NCBI RefSeq assembly: GCF_001662075.1
Contig: NZ_LYPL01000009.1
Coordinates: 124,001-188,000, forward strand
Source: Rhizobium bangladeshense
GTDB taxonomy: Bacteria > Pseudomonadota > Alphaproteobacteria > Rhizobiales > Rhizobiaceae
Length of the DNA: 64,000 bases
Direction of reading: 5' to 3'
This document shows positions 9,850 through 18,823 of the stretch, piece by piece. Position 1 is the first letter of the stretch. Every line of letters starts with the position of its first letter. The notes below the pieces were generated by a model. The model did not search any database. It was not told the origin of the DNA and saw only the letters and a program-made list of their open reading frames with translations. The position numbers and the translations under genes were made by a program.

Positions 9850-10581
9850 ATGCTGATCATCGCGGGTCTCGGCAATCCCGGCGCCAAATACGCCGGCAAC
9901 CGTCACAATATCGGCTTCATGGCCGTTGATGCCATCCATCGGCGCCACAGCTTCTCGCCCTGGTCGAAAAAGTTCAGGGGCGAGATCGCCGAAGGCGAAC
10001 TCGCCGGCGAGAAGGTGCTGCTGATCAAGCCCCAGACCTACATGAACCTCTCCGGCGAGGCCGTCGGCGAGGCGATGCGCTTTTACAAGCTCCAACCCTC
10101 CGACCTTGTCGCAATCTATGATGAGCTTGACCTTCCCGCTGGCAAGGCGCGGCTAAAGACCGGCGGCGGCCATGGCGGCCACAACGGCATCAGGTCGCTG
10201 GACGCCCATTGCGGCAAGGAATACCGGCGCCTGCGCCTCGGCATCGGCCATCCCGGCGTCAAGGAAATGGTGCAGAACCATGTACTCGGCGATTTCGCCA
10301 AGGCCGACAGGGACTGGCTGGAGCCGCTCCTCGACACGCTCGCCGACAATGCCGAGATGCTGGTGCGGAACGAGGATTCCCAGCTGGTGAACAAGATCGC
10401 GCTGGCGCTCGGCGGCCAGGCCGAGGAGGAAAAACCGCGCAAAGAAGGCAAGGATGGCGAAAAGAAGCCGGCCGGTCAGTCGCACATCCGTCAGGCCCGT
10501 AGCAGTAATCAGCCGAAACTCTCCGCCACCGGGCCGATGGCCGAGATGCTGAAGAAGATGTTCGGCAATAAGGGGGAATGA
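9850..10581 (+). CDS. pth: Peptidyl-tRNA hydrolase
   Basis: 243 residues. Releases tRNA from prematurely dropped peptidyl-tRNA in the cytosol. Signatures: IIAGLGNPGAKYAGNRHNIGF with the catalytic His, KPQTYMNLSGEAV, and YDELDLPAGKARLKTGGGHGGHNGIRS. The last ~50 residues are a charged Lys/Glu-rich extension beyond the usual ~190 residues, common in Rhizobiales. GAGGAAGACAGGCC precedes the ATG. The stop overlaps the next start (ATGA). Confidence 0.97.
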   Translation: MLIIAGLGNPGAKYAGNRHNIGFMAVDAIHRRHSFSPWSKKFRGEIAEGELAGEKVLLIKPQTYMNLSGEAVGEAMRFYKLQPSDLVAIYDELDLPAGKARLKTGGGHGGHNGIRSLDAHCGKEYRRLRLGIGHPGVKEMVQNHVLGDFAKADRDWLEPLLDTLADNAEMLVRNEDSQLVNKIALALGGQAEEEKPRKEGKDGEKKPAGQSHIRQARSSNQPKLSATGPMAEMLKKMFGNKGE

Positions 10582-11039
10582 GGCCGGTGCCGGACCAGGA
10601 TTTCGCCATCCGCCGCGCAACTGCCGGCGATCTTCCGGGACTGAGCGTCCTCTACCGGCATTTGAACCCGACAGATCCCGTTCTCGACAAGCCCATGGCA
10701 GGAGAGCGCTTCTCCGCCATCCTCGCCCATCCCGGCATGACCGTGTTCATTGCCTTTGCCGGCGATGTCGCCGCCGCCACCGCCACGCTGATCGTCGTGC
10801 CGAACCTGACGCGGGGCGGCGCCTCCTATGCGCTCATCGAAAACGTCGTCACCCACACCGACCACCGCCGGCAGGGTTATGCCGGCGCGGTCATCGGCCA
10901 TGCGGTGGAGCAAGCTTGGAAGGCCGGCTGTTACAAAGTGATGCTGCTGACCGGCTCCAAGAATCCTGCGACGCTTCGCTTCTACGAGAATTGTGGCTTC
11001 ATCCAGGACAAGACCGGCTATCAGATCCGCCGAGCCTGA
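10578..11039 (+). CDS. GNAT family N-acetyltransferase
   Basis: 153 residues, one GNAT domain; the acetyl-CoA loop reads ENVVTHTDHRRQGYAGAVIGHAV (R/Q-x-x-G-x-A form), and the C-terminus has NPATLRFYENCGF. Overlaps the pth stop by 4 bases, so it is translationally coupled. Substrate unknown. Confidence 0.9.
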   Translation: MRPVPDQDFAIRRATAGDLPGLSVLYRHLNPTDPVLDKPMAGERFSAILAHPGMTVFIAFAGDVAAATATLIVVPNLTRGGASYALIENVVTHTDHRRQGYAGAVIGHAVEQAWKAGCYKVMLLTGSKNPATLRFYENCGFIQDKTGYQIRRA

Positions 11040-11044
11040 GTCGG

Positions 11045-11356
11045 CTATTCCTCGGGCTCCGTCGTGAACATCAACGGAAAGCCCATCTCCTTTGCTAGGT
11101 CGATGCCCTCCTTGGCCTTGGTCTCGGCAATGTCCTTGGCGCAGACCACGACCACGCAGGCACCGAGCTTGTGCGCCGTCATCATCACCCGATAGCCGGT
11201 CTCCTCGCTCATGCGGAAGACAACCTTCAGGATCACGATGACGAATTCGCGCGGCGTATAATCGTCGTTGACGAGGATGACCTTGTAGAGCTTCGGCTTG
11301 TCCAGCTTCGGCTTCACCTTGGTCTTCGGCTTCAGGGCAACGTCGTTGTCACTCAT
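11045..11356 (-). CDS. clpS: ATP-dependent Clp protease adaptor ClpS (second, ClpS2-type)
   Basis: 103 residues. Binds N-degron substrates and hands them to ClpA. The core is LYKVILVNDDYTPREFVIVILKVVF, and MTAHKLGACVVVVCAKDIAETKA follows. I prefer the ATG at 11356; the upstream in-frame GTG at 11368 is possible, but GGGTGG sits about 7 bases before the ATG. The lysine-rich N-terminus and the lack of a clpA neighbour fit the ClpS2 paralogue of Rhizobiaceae. Converges with the GNAT gene, with 5 bases between stops. Confidence 0.93.
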   Translation of the reverse strand: MSDNDVALKPKTKVKPKLDKPKLYKVILVNDDYTPREFVIVILKVVFRMSEETGYRVMMTAHKLGACVVVVCAKDIAETKAKEGIDLAKEMGFPLMFTTEPEE

Positions 11357-11677
11357 CGGAAAATCCACCCGTTGATGACATGGTCAGGAATCTTCAAAAC
11401 CAATTAACCATTGTCGATGACGAATTTTCGACGGCCGTGGCTGCCCGCCTCGATCAGAAAATCGGCCGCCGAATTGAGGGCCGGATGTGCGGCCGGCAGG
11501 AGCGACCGTGCATCTGACCGAAATCCGCAATGCATCGAAACCGCGATCGCCCTCGAAAATAGGCCGGCGCCGTTCCTTGGGCAAGTGAGCAACGTTAAAA
11601 GCTCGCTAAGACTTGACCATATTGCTCCTTTATCCCATAGGCACCAGCAAGAAATTCAAGAACAGCAGGTTTTAGCC
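11357..11677. other. Divergent gap between clpS and ychF
   Basis: About 320 bases holding the 5' regions of both genes. The open frame continuing upstream of ychF in the same phase does not look coding. I see no repeat, RNA motif or clear promoter. Confidence 0.4.
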
Positions 11678-12781
11678 ATGGGCTTCAAATGCGGCATCGT
11701 CGGTCTGCCGAACGTCGGCAAATCGACCCTCTTCAACGCGCTCACCAAGACGGCGGCGGCACAGGCGGCGAATTATCCCTTCTGCACCATCGAGCCGAAT
11801 ACCGGCGAAGTCGCCGTGCCTGATCCGCGCATGCGCAAGCTTGCCGACATCGCCAAATCCAAGGAACTGATCCCGACCCGCATTTCCTTCGTCGATATCG
11901 CCGGCCTGGTGCGCGGTGCCTCGAAGGGTGAAGGCCTCGGCAACCAGTTCCTGGCGAATATCCGCGAAGTCGATGCCATCGTGCATGTGCTGCGCTGCTT
12001 CGAAGACAGCGACATTACCCATGTCGAGGGTCGCATCAACCCCGTCGCCGATGCCGAGACGATCGAGACCGAGCTGATGCTGGCCGACCTCGAAAGCCTG
12101 GAACGCCGCACCGAGCAGACGCGCAAGCGCGCCACCGGCAAGGACAAGGAGTCGATGGCGATGCTGCCGATCATGGAAGCGTCGCTGAAGCTGCTCAACG
12201 AGGGCAAGCCGGTACGCACGCTGCTGTCGACGCTCGATGCCGAGGAGATCGCCATCCTCAAGGGCCTCAACTTGCTGACCTCGCACCCGGTGCTCTATGT
12301 CTGCAACGTGGCAGAGGCCGAGGCTTCGACCGGCAACCAGTTCACCGAGGCCGTCGCGGCCATGGCTAGGGAACAGGGTGCCGAAACCGTCGTCATCTCG
12401 GCGGCGATCGAGGCTGAGGTCGCCCAGCTTCCCGAGGATGAGGCCAAGGAATTCCTCTCTGCCCTCGACCTTGACGAAGCGGGCCTCGACCGGCTCATCC
12501 GCGCCGGCTACAAGCTGCTCCACCTCATCACCTATTTCACCGTCGGCCCGAAGGAAACGCGCGCCTGGACGATCGAGCGCGGCACCAAGGCGCCGCAGGC
12601 CGCCGGCGTCATCCATTCGGATTTTGAGCGCGGCTTTATTCGCGCCAACACCATCGCCTATGACGACTATATCAAATTCAACGGCGAAGTCGGTGCCAAG
12701 GATGCCGGCAAGGCGCGCGACGAAGGCAAGGAATACGTCGTTCAGGACGGCGACGTCATCCACTTCCGCTTCAACACCTAA
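11678..12781 (+). CDS. ychF: Ribosome-binding ATPase YchF (OLA1 family)
   Basis: 367 residues, typical length. P-loop GLPNVGKST at about residues 8-16, G3 region DIAGLVRGASKGEGLGNQFL, and the C-terminal TGS-like domain with FFTVGPKETRAWT-type sequence (here TYFTVGPKETRAWTIERGT). The ATG at 11678 starts MGFKCGIVGLP, the canonical N-terminus. The noncanonical nucleotide motif (NVAE in place of NKxD) fits ATP preference. It acts at the ribosome in the cytosol. Confidence 0.97.
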   Translation: MGFKCGIVGLPNVGKSTLFNALTKTAAAQAANYPFCTIEPNTGEVAVPDPRMRKLADIAKSKELIPTRISFVDIAGLVRGASKGEGLGNQFLANIREVDAIVHVLRCFEDSDITHVEGRINPVADAETIETELMLADLESLERRTEQTRKRATGKDKESMAMLPIMEASLKLLNEGKPVRTLLSTLDAEEIAILKGLNLLTSHPVLYVCNVAEAEASTGNQFTEAVAAMAREQGAETVVISAAIEAEVAQLPEDEAKEFLSALDLDEAGLDRLIRAGYKLLHLITYFTVGPKETRAWTIERGTKAPQAAGVIHSDFERGFIRANTIAYDDYIKFNGEVGAKDAGKARDEGKEYVVQDGDVIHFRFNT

Positions 12782-12789
12782 ATGAAAAT

Positions 12790-12820
12790 CCGCTGCCGCC
12801 TTAACCCGGCGGCAGCCTGT
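12790..12820. terminator. Hairpin between convergent ychF and the membrane protein gene
   Basis: CTGCCGCC (12793-12800) pairs with GGCGGCAG (12808-12815) around a 7-base loop. There is no real T-run, so intrinsic termination is only possible. The hairpin covers the end of the minus-strand gene. Confidence 0.4.
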
Positions 12821-13880
12821 TTGCGATGGCCGGCGGCAGTGCCCTGAGCACCAGCCGCCGAAGCGGCATCCAGCCGGTGCCGATGATCAAGACGATCGCG
12901 CCGACGATAATCAGCGTCGTGAAGATATAGGTGTCGACCGTGGCGCTTCCCTCCCGGAAGACGCCGAAGATCGCAACGCCGAGCGACAGCAGTCCCGAGG
13001 TGACGAAGGCGCGCCGGTCTATGATGAGACCGATCAGCATCAGCATCGCCACCGTCGCGACGACCACGGGTGTCCGCGACGACATGTTCGCGACGTCGAA
13101 GATGCGAACGTCTCCCCCGAACGAAAGCAGGGAAATGGTGCTGTAGAGCAGCGCCGGCGCCGCGCCGAGATGCAGCCAGAAAGCAATGTCCGAACGCGTT
13201 GTCCGCCGCAGACGGTCGCCGAGATCGAAATAGAGCGCCATCGCAAACAGTCCGAGGGCGCAGATGAGGAAAACCAGCGCCAGCACGACGGGATGATCGA
13301 GGAAAAATGCCGGATTGCCGCTTGCCCACTGCACCAAGCGCAAAAGCAGGGTGAGAACGAAGGCAAGCACCGACATGATAGAGAGCGCCAGCGACAGCGG
13401 CACGCGGTAGCGGGCATAATAGGCGCCGAGAATGATCGGGAAACCGGCGACGAACTGCGTCGCCTCCGCTCCAAAGGATGTAGCGGTCGGCGTCCACAAC
13501 GGGAAGAATCGCGACATCAGAAGGCAGGTCCAGCAGAACAACGCGATCGTCAGGCTGACGGCCGGCAGAGCGAGCCGCTGGCGGCGCACCAGGATTTCCG
13601 AAAGGACGATGATCGCGGGCAGCACGGCATAAAGTGCCGAAAGCCCCCAGAGGCCGCCGAGCCCAACGACGACGCCGATGGTGATCAGAACGTCGTGAAA
13701 CCCACGCACGAAGCGCGGCGTCTCCGTGTCCGACCAGGCCGGTCCCACTGCTGCTGTCGGCTGCGGCTCGACAACCGCCACGCCGCGCTCAGTTAGGAAA
13801 GGCAGAAGCCGCCCGCCCGCCTCCGGCGAAATCAGCCCCTGGCGCGCCGCCTCGTCGAGTATCGACCTCAGTTCCGTCAT
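12801..13880 (-). CDS. Multi-pass membrane protein, DUF2157-like
   Basis: 359 residues. A soluble N-terminal ~60 residues (TELRSILDEAARQGLISPEAGGRLLPFL, like the cytosolic helix of DUF2157 proteins) is followed by about ten hydrophobic segments. Function unknown; no enzymatic motif seen. It stands alone on the minus strand and is divergent from the MaoC pair. Confidence 0.75.
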   Translation of the reverse strand: MTELRSILDEAARQGLISPEAGGRLLPFLTERGVAVVEPQPTAAVGPAWSDTETPRFVRGFHDVLITIGVVVGLGGLWGLSALYAVLPAIIVLSEILVRRQRLALPAVSLTIALFCWTCLLMSRFFPLWTPTATSFGAEATQFVAGFPIILGAYYARYRVPLSLALSIMSVLAFVLTLLLRLVQWASGNPAFFLDHPVVLALVFLICALGLFAMALYFDLGDRLRRTTRSDIAFWLHLGAAPALLYSTISLLSFGGDVRIFDVANMSSRTPVVVATVAMLMLIGLIIDRRAFVTSGLLSLGVAIFGVFREGSATVDTYIFTTLIIVGAIVLIIGTGWMPLRRLVLRALPPAIANRLPPG

Positions 13881-13960
13881 GCCGGTTTATCTCCCCGGAA
13901 TCATTGAGCCCGCGCGGATGCTATTGTAAGCATTGTGCCCTGCATATGGCGGAGGAGCGA

Positions 13961-14443
13961 ATGTCGGCAGAAAAGCTTTTCTTCGAAGATTTCCCACCCG
14001 GCCAGCGCTTCGCCCTTGGTCCGAAGCCGGTGCTCGCCGAGGAGATAATTGAATTCGCCAGAGAATTTGATCCGCAGCCGATGCATCTCGACGAGGCCGC
14101 CGGCCGCGCCAGCATCCTCGGCGGGCTCGCCGCTTCCGGCTGGCATACGTCCTCGATGCTGATGCGGATGATGGCCGACAGCTACATCCTTAACGCGCAC
14201 TGCGAGGGCGCTCCGGGCATTGATCTGATGGAATGGCGAAAGCCGGTGCTGGCCGGCGACACGCTGGGCGGCCACTCGACCGTCCTCGAAGCCCGGCTGA
14301 TGCGCTCGCGCCTTGGCATGGGCATCGTCAAGCTCCGTCATGTGGTGGAAAATCAGCGCAGCGAACTCGTCTGCCTTTCCGAGAATTCGGTTATGATCCG
14401 CACGCGCCCTGAAGACGGTATGGGTCCGGAGGTATTGCGATGA
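13961..14443 (+). CDS. MaoC-like hotdog dehydratase, first of two
   Basis: 160 residues, single hotdog domain. The hydratase motif reads FDPQPMHLDEAAGRASILGGLAASGWHT (written here in overlapping parts: FDPQPMHLDEAA, then GGLAASGWHT), with the catalytic Asp and His present. GGAGGAG at 13951-13957 places the start at the ATG at 13961; an ATG at 13946 is the alternative. The stop overlaps the next start by 4 bases, so the two MaoC proteins are coupled and may form a heterodimer. Substrate unknown, probably an enoyl-CoA or a related thioester. Confidence 0.88.
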   Translation: MSAEKLFFEDFPPGQRFALGPKPVLAEEIIEFAREFDPQPMHLDEAAGRASILGGLAASGWHTSSMLMRMMADSYILNAHCEGAPGIDLMEWRKPVLAGDTLGGHSTVLEARLMRSRLGMGIVKLRHVVENQRSELVCLSENSVMIRTRPEDGMGPEVLR

Positions 14444-14907
14444 GAATGTCCGAGCTTTACGCCGTCGGCGAGAAGGCCGAGATCGGCAGCTACACCTTTA
14501 CCGAAGAAAACATCATCCGCTTCGCGACACGCTATGATCCTCAGCGTTTTCATGTCGATAGGGAAGCCGCCAAACATACCCTCTTCGGCGGTCTGTGCGC
14601 CTCGGGCTGGCACACCACCGCCGCCTGGATGCGAACCTTCCTCGCCTTCTGGCAAAGGCAAAGCGTCGTGCTCGCCGAAAAGGGCCTGACGTCACCCAAC
14701 CTCGGCCCCTCACCCGGCTTTCAGAAACTGCAATGGCTGAGGCCCGTCTTTGCGGGCGATGTCGTAACCTATTCCGTCGCCTTCCTCTCCAGCCGGCCGC
14801 TCGCGTCGCGGCCGGGCTGGAACCTCAACACTATCCTCTGCGAAGGCGTCAATCAGAATGGCGAGGCTGTGATGCGCTTCGAGAGCGGCGTCCTAGATTT
14901 CGACTGA
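14440..14907 (+). CDS. MaoC-like hotdog dehydratase, second of two
   Basis: 155 residues, a paralogue of the preceding gene: YDPQRFHVDREAAKHTLFGG then CASGWHT. It also keeps the Asp/His pair. Translationally coupled through the ATGA overlap. Both proteins have Gln where many (R)-hydratases have Asn in the DxNPxH motif. Confidence 0.88.
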   Translation: MRMSELYAVGEKAEIGSYTFTEENIIRFATRYDPQRFHVDREAAKHTLFGGLCASGWHTTAAWMRTFLAFWQRQSVVLAEKGLTSPNLGPSPGFQKLQWLRPVFAGDVVTYSVAFLSSRPLASRPGWNLNTILCEGVNQNGEAVMRFESGVLDFD

Positions 14908-14935
14908 CGCCGCTGGCGCCGGGGGTAAAGAAGGG

Positions 14936-15481
14936 TCAATGCCCGGAGAATTCAACCAGCGTGTGCACGACGACGCCGAGTTCTTCGAGCTTCCTGCGGC
15001 CGCCGAGATCGGGGAGATCGATGACGAAGCAGGCGCCGACCACCTCCGCGCCGATCTGGCGCAGCAACTTCGTAGCCCCGACGGCCGTGCCGCCTGTGGC
15101 GATCAGGTCATCGACCAGTATCACCTTCTCGCCGGGCTGCACCGCATCGCGGTGCATCTCCATCTCGTCAACGCCGTATTCCAGGCTGTAGGCGATGCGC
15201 ACGGTATCGTGCGGCAGCTTGCCCTTCTTGCGGATCGGAACGAAGCCTGAGGAAAGCTGATGCGCCACCGCACCGCCGAGGATGAAGCCGCGCGCCTCCA
15301 TGCCGGCGATCTTATCGATCTTCGTGCCCGCATAGGGCTGCACAAGTTCGTCGACCGCCCTGCGGAAAGCGCGGGGGTTGCCGAGCAGCGTGGTGATGTC
15401 GCGGAAGATGATGCCGGGCTTGGGGTAATCCGGAATGGAGCGGATGCTGGCTGCAAGCTCCGAAGTCGTATTTTTGTCCAT
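14936..15481 (-). CDS. apt: Adenine phosphoribosyltransferase
   Basis: 181 residues. Converts adenine plus PRPP to AMP in purine salvage. The PRPP loop VILVDDLIATGGTA is intact, and the N-terminus IRSIPDYPKPGIIFRDITTLL is canonical. I chose the ATG at 15481; 8 extra upstream codons are possible but lie outside the usual N-terminus. Converges with the MaoC pair. Confidence 0.97.
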   Translation of the reverse strand: MDKNTTSELAASIRSIPDYPKPGIIFRDITTLLGNPRAFRRAVDELVQPYAGTKIDKIAGMEARGFILGGAVAHQLSSGFVPIRKKGKLPHDTVRIAYSLEYGVDEMEMHRDAVQPGEKVILVDDLIATGGTAVGATKLLRQIGAEVVGACFVIDLPDLGGRRKLEELGVVVHTLVEFSGH

Positions 15482-15607
15482 CGAAAGTCCGTATCTGCGA
15501 GGCATGACACTAATTGCGCCGCGTCATACCTGATTCATGCGACGCGATTTAGCGGATTGTTTTTGCGTGTTGTCCCGAAACCGTGGCACACCTCCGGGCG
15601 ACATGCA

Positions 15608-15660
15608 TTAGAGCATGACGCCGAAAAGTGTAGGCGATTTCGGACGACATCGTGCTCTAA
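15608..15660. repeat. Palindromic rhizobial intergenic repeat (AGAGCATGA...TGCTCTA type)
   Basis: Ends TTAGAGCA (15608-15615) and TGCTCTAA (15653-15660) are inverted; the inner parts CCGAAAAGTGT and TTTCGGACGAC also pair partly. I recognise this as an abundant short repeat in Rhizobiaceae genomes (from memory, not searched). It lies in the 275-base gap upstream of apt and downstream of petC. Confidence 0.7.
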
Positions 15661-15707
15661 CTCATTAGTGTTTCACCCGCACCCTATCAATTGGCAGGAG
15701 CGGAACC

Positions 15708-15734
15708 AACAAAAAAGGCGGCTCGCAAGCCGCC
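15708..15734 (-). terminator. Intrinsic terminator of petABC
   Basis: On the minus strand: GGCGGCT / AGCCGCC 7-bp stem with a 4-base loop, then a run of six or more T residues. It is 22 bases past the petC stop. Confidence 0.85.
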
Positions 15735-15756
15735 CTTCGAATTTGGAATGGAACGC

Positions 15757-16638
15757 TCAGTGTTCCTTGTTGGCGTAGATCGAGCGCTTCGTCAAATAGA
15801 TCAGCACCGTAAAGATCACCAGGAAGACCATGACCATGAAGCCGGTGCGCTTGCGCTCTTCGAGATGCGGCTCGGCAGCCCACATCAGGAAGGCGGTGAC
15901 ATCCCTCGAATACTGTTCGACGGTCGTCGGCGCGCCATCGTCATAGGTCACCTGACCATCGGAGAGCGGCTTCGGCATGGCGAGAACGGCGGCAGCATTG
16001 AAATAAGGGTTATAATGTCCACCCTGCGGCACCTGGAAACCCGCTGGCGGCTCTTCATAGCCGGTCAGCAGTGCGTGGATGTAATCCGCGCCGCTTTCCT
16101 GATACTGGGTGAAGATGTCGAAGATGAATTGCGGGAAGCCGCGCTCGACTGAGCGGGCCTTGGCGATCAGCGAAAAATCGGGTGGAGCCGCGCCATTGTT
16201 GGAAGCAGCCGCGGCTTCCGCATTGGGGAAAGGGGACGGGAAGTAATCGGAAGGAACGGCCTTGCGGGTAAACATCTCGCCGCTCGCGTCAGGACCGTCC
16301 TGAACCTCGTAATTCGCGGCGAAGGCTTTCACCTGCGCCTCGGAATAGCCGAGTTCGCCGAGCGTGCGGAAAGGCACGAGCTTCATCGAATGACAGGCCG
16401 CACAGACTTCCGTGTAGACCTTGAGACCGCGCTGGAGCTGGCCCTTGTCGTAATGGCCGAACGGACCGGCGAAAGACCATTCCTCCTCCTTCGGATGCTT
16501 CAGCGGATAGTGCGGCGTCTCACCTTCAGCGTGATGGGCCGGAGCCGCACCGTTGGCGGGCGCCTCCTCGGCCAGAGCCGCACCGCTGAGACCAGCAACG
16601 ACAGCGAGCGAGAGGATGCTTGCAACAAGCGTTTTCAT
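15757..16638 (-). CDS. petC: Cytochrome c1 of the bc1 complex
   Basis: 293 residues. Carries electrons from the Rieske protein to soluble cytochrome c. Signal peptide (MKTLVASILSLAVVAGLSGAALA), haem-binding CAACH with the family's following SMKLVPFR, and a C-terminal membrane anchor (FMVMVFLVIFTVLIYLTKRS). The ATG at 16638 is chosen because it starts the signal peptide. Last gene of petABC; a separate c1 gene rather than the fused fbcH of bradyrhizobia. Confidence 0.96.
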   Translation of the reverse strand: MKTLVASILSLAVVAGLSGAALAEEAPANGAAPAHHAEGETPHYPLKHPKEEEWSFAGPFGHYDKGQLQRGLKVYTEVCAACHSMKLVPFRTLGELGYSEAQVKAFAANYEVQDGPDASGEMFTRKAVPSDYFPSPFPNAEAAAASNNGAAPPDFSLIAKARSVERGFPQFIFDIFTQYQESGADYIHALLTGYEEPPAGFQVPQGGHYNPYFNAAAVLAMPKPLSDGQVTYDDGAPTTVEQYSRDVTAFLMWAAEPHLEERKRTGFMVMVFLVIFTVLIYLTKRSIYANKEH

Positions 16639-16663
16639 GTTTCTGTTCCCTTCCGTCGCGCGC

Positions 16664-17944
16664 TTACGCATTGGCCGCTGCACCAGCGGCAGCTGTCTTG
16701 TTGCGCTTCTCGAGCACCGCTTCGGTGATCGAGTTCGGGATGCGGCGCGGTGTCTCGATCAGGCCGAGCACCGGCATGGCAACCAGGAAGAAGGCGAAGT
16801 AGAGGAGCGTGCAGACCTGAGAGATCCAGACGAAGTCACCTTCCGCCGGCTGCGATCCGAGCCAGCCGAGGATGATCGCGTTGATCACGAACAGCCAGAA
16901 GCACAGCTTGTACCAGGGACGGTAGACCGCCGAGCGAACCTTCGACGTATCGAGCCAGGGCAAGAAGAACAGCACGATGATTGCACCGAACATCACCAGC
17001 ACGCCGCCGAGCTTGGAGTCGATCGGGCCGATGTTGAAGGTGATCGAACGCAGCATCGCGTAGAACGGCAGGAAGTACCATTCCGGAACGATGTGAGCCG
17101 GCGTCTTCAACGGGTCGGCCGGGATGTAGTTGTCGGCGTGGCCGAGGAAGTTCGGCATGTAGAAGACGAAATAGGCATAGACCAGCAGGAAGACCGAAAC
17201 GCCGAGCGCATCCTTCATCGTCGCATAGGGCGTGAAGCGCACGGTGTCGGTCTTGGTTTTGACCTCGACGCCCGTCGGGTTCGTCTGGCCGGTGACGTGC
17301 AGCGCCCAGATGTGCAGGACGACGACGCCGGCGATCATGAAGGGCAGCAGGTAGTGCAGCGAGAAGAAGCGGTTCAGCGTCGGCTGTTCGACCGCAAAGC
17401 CGCCGAGCAGGAACTGCTGGAGCGATTCGCCGATCATCGGGAAGGCCGAGAAGAAGCCGGTGATGACGGTCGCACCCCAGAAGGACATCTGGCCCCAGGG
17501 CAGGACGTAGCCCATGAAGCCGGTCGCCATCATCAGCAGGTAGATGACGACGCCGAGGATCCAGAGGATTTCGCGAGGCGCCTTGTAGGAACCGTAATAG
17601 AGGCCACGGGCGATATGCAGGTAGACGGCGACGAAGAAGAAGGATGCGCCGTTGGCATGCAGGTAGCGCAGCAGCCAGCCGTGGTTGACGTCGCGCATGA
17701 TCTTTTCAACGGAATTGAAGGCGATCGCGGTGTCGGCGGTGTAATGCATGGCGAGCACGATGCCCGTCAGGATCTGCACGACCAGCATGACGGAGAGCAT
17801 GGCGCCGAACGTGTAGGCATAGTTCAGGTTTCTCGGAACCGGATATGCCACGAAGCTGTCATAGACCATGCGCGGCAGCGGCAGGCGCGCATCGACCCAT
17901 TTTTCGAAGCCGGTTGATGGTTCGTAGCTGGAATGGCCACTCAT
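16664..17944 (-). CDS. petB: Cytochrome b of the bc1 complex
   Basis: 426 residues, eight expected membrane helices. Binds the two haems b and forms the quinone sites. Seen: GAMLSVMLVVQILTGIVLAM, the haem region HANGASFFFVAVYLHIARG, and the Qo-site PEWY (IVPEWYFLPFYAML). Spacing of 14 bases from petA and 25 to petC indicates one transcript. Confidence 0.97.
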   Translation of the reverse strand: MSGHSSYEPSTGFEKWVDARLPLPRMVYDSFVAYPVPRNLNYAYTFGAMLSVMLVVQILTGIVLAMHYTADTAIAFNSVEKIMRDVNHGWLLRYLHANGASFFFVAVYLHIARGLYYGSYKAPREILWILGVVIYLLMMATGFMGYVLPWGQMSFWGATVITGFFSAFPMIGESLQQFLLGGFAVEQPTLNRFFSLHYLLPFMIAGVVVLHIWALHVTGQTNPTGVEVKTKTDTVRFTPYATMKDALGVSVFLLVYAYFVFYMPNFLGHADNYIPADPLKTPAHIVPEWYFLPFYAMLRSITFNIGPIDSKLGGVLVMFGAIIVLFFLPWLDTSKVRSAVYRPWYKLCFWLFVINAIILGWLGSQPAEGDFVWISQVCTLLYFAFFLVAMPVLGLIETPRRIPNSITEAVLEKRNKTAAAGAAANA

Positions 17945-17958
17945 GAATCAGTCTCCCC

Positions 17959-18537
17959 TCAACCGATCTTGATTTTGGTATCGGACACGAAAGAAAAGGT
18001 CGGGATCGCCAGGTTCTCAGACGCAGGACCCTTCCGGATGCGGCCGGCCGTGTCGTAGACCGAGCCATGGCAGGGACAGAACCAACCATTGTATTCGCCG
18101 GCCTGGCCGAGCGGAACGCAGCCAAGATGGGTGCATGTGCCGATCATGACGATCCAGTTTTCCTTGCCGGCGCCGCCCGAACGGTCGACCCCCGTCGCCT
18201 GAGCTTCGGCGGGAAGGTTCGCATTGCGGGCGACAGGATCCTTGAGATCCGCCAGCGGAACATCGGCTGCGGCCTTCACTTCCTCAGGCGTACGGTTGCG
18301 GATGAAGATCGGCTTGCCGCGCCACTTGACCGTCAGCGACATGCCGGGCTCGAGGCTCGCGACATCGACCTCGATAGAGGCCAGCGCGAGCGTCGACGCA
18401 TCGGGGCGCATCTGATCGATGAACGGCCACGCAAACGCAGCGGCGCCGACAGCACCCGCCATGCCGGTGGTGAGATAAAGGAAATCACGGCGAGTGGGCT
18501 CTGTCGAAGCCTCGCTTGTCGTTTCGTGTTCGCTCAC
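17959..18537 (-). CDS. petA: Rieske iron-sulfur subunit of the bc1 complex
   Basis: 192 residues. Twin-arginine-type N-terminal anchor (TRRDFLYLTTGMAGAVG) and the two [2Fe-2S] boxes CTHLGC and CPCHGS. It transfers electrons from ubiquinol to cytochrome c1. First gene of petABC. Confidence 0.97.
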   Translation of the reverse strand: MSEHETTSEASTEPTRRDFLYLTTGMAGAVGAAAFAWPFIDQMRPDASTLALASIEVDVASLEPGMSLTVKWRGKPIFIRNRTPEEVKAAADVPLADLKDPVARNANLPAEAQATGVDRSGGAGKENWIVMIGTCTHLGCVPLGQAGEYNGWFCPCHGSVYDTAGRIRKGPASENLAIPTFSFVSDTKIKIG

Positions 18538-18823
18538 GGCTTAACCATCCTCTGCGCAATTATCGCGGAATTCCGCCCTGCCCCCTCTGCCGAGGAATCG
18601 AACCAGACACAATTCGGCCATAGATTCCCCGGCAATCCGGCGCGTTCTAAGCTTGATCGCAAATTATGTCCAGCCTTGACAAGGGGATGAGGGCACAATG
18701 TCGCGGGAAATTTCGGATGAATTTTTTAAGGCAAACACGAGCTTGCCGGCATGCTGCATTGCAACAAAAAAGCCGCCGTGATAGGCGCAGTCGCAATCAC
18801 GCCAGCGAGCCGGACCGAAGCGT

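Noticed and set aside
16553..17917. A 454-codon plus-strand frame opposite petB and petC
   Set aside because: Antisense shadow produced by high GC at codon third positions; the product is a low-complexity charged sequence.
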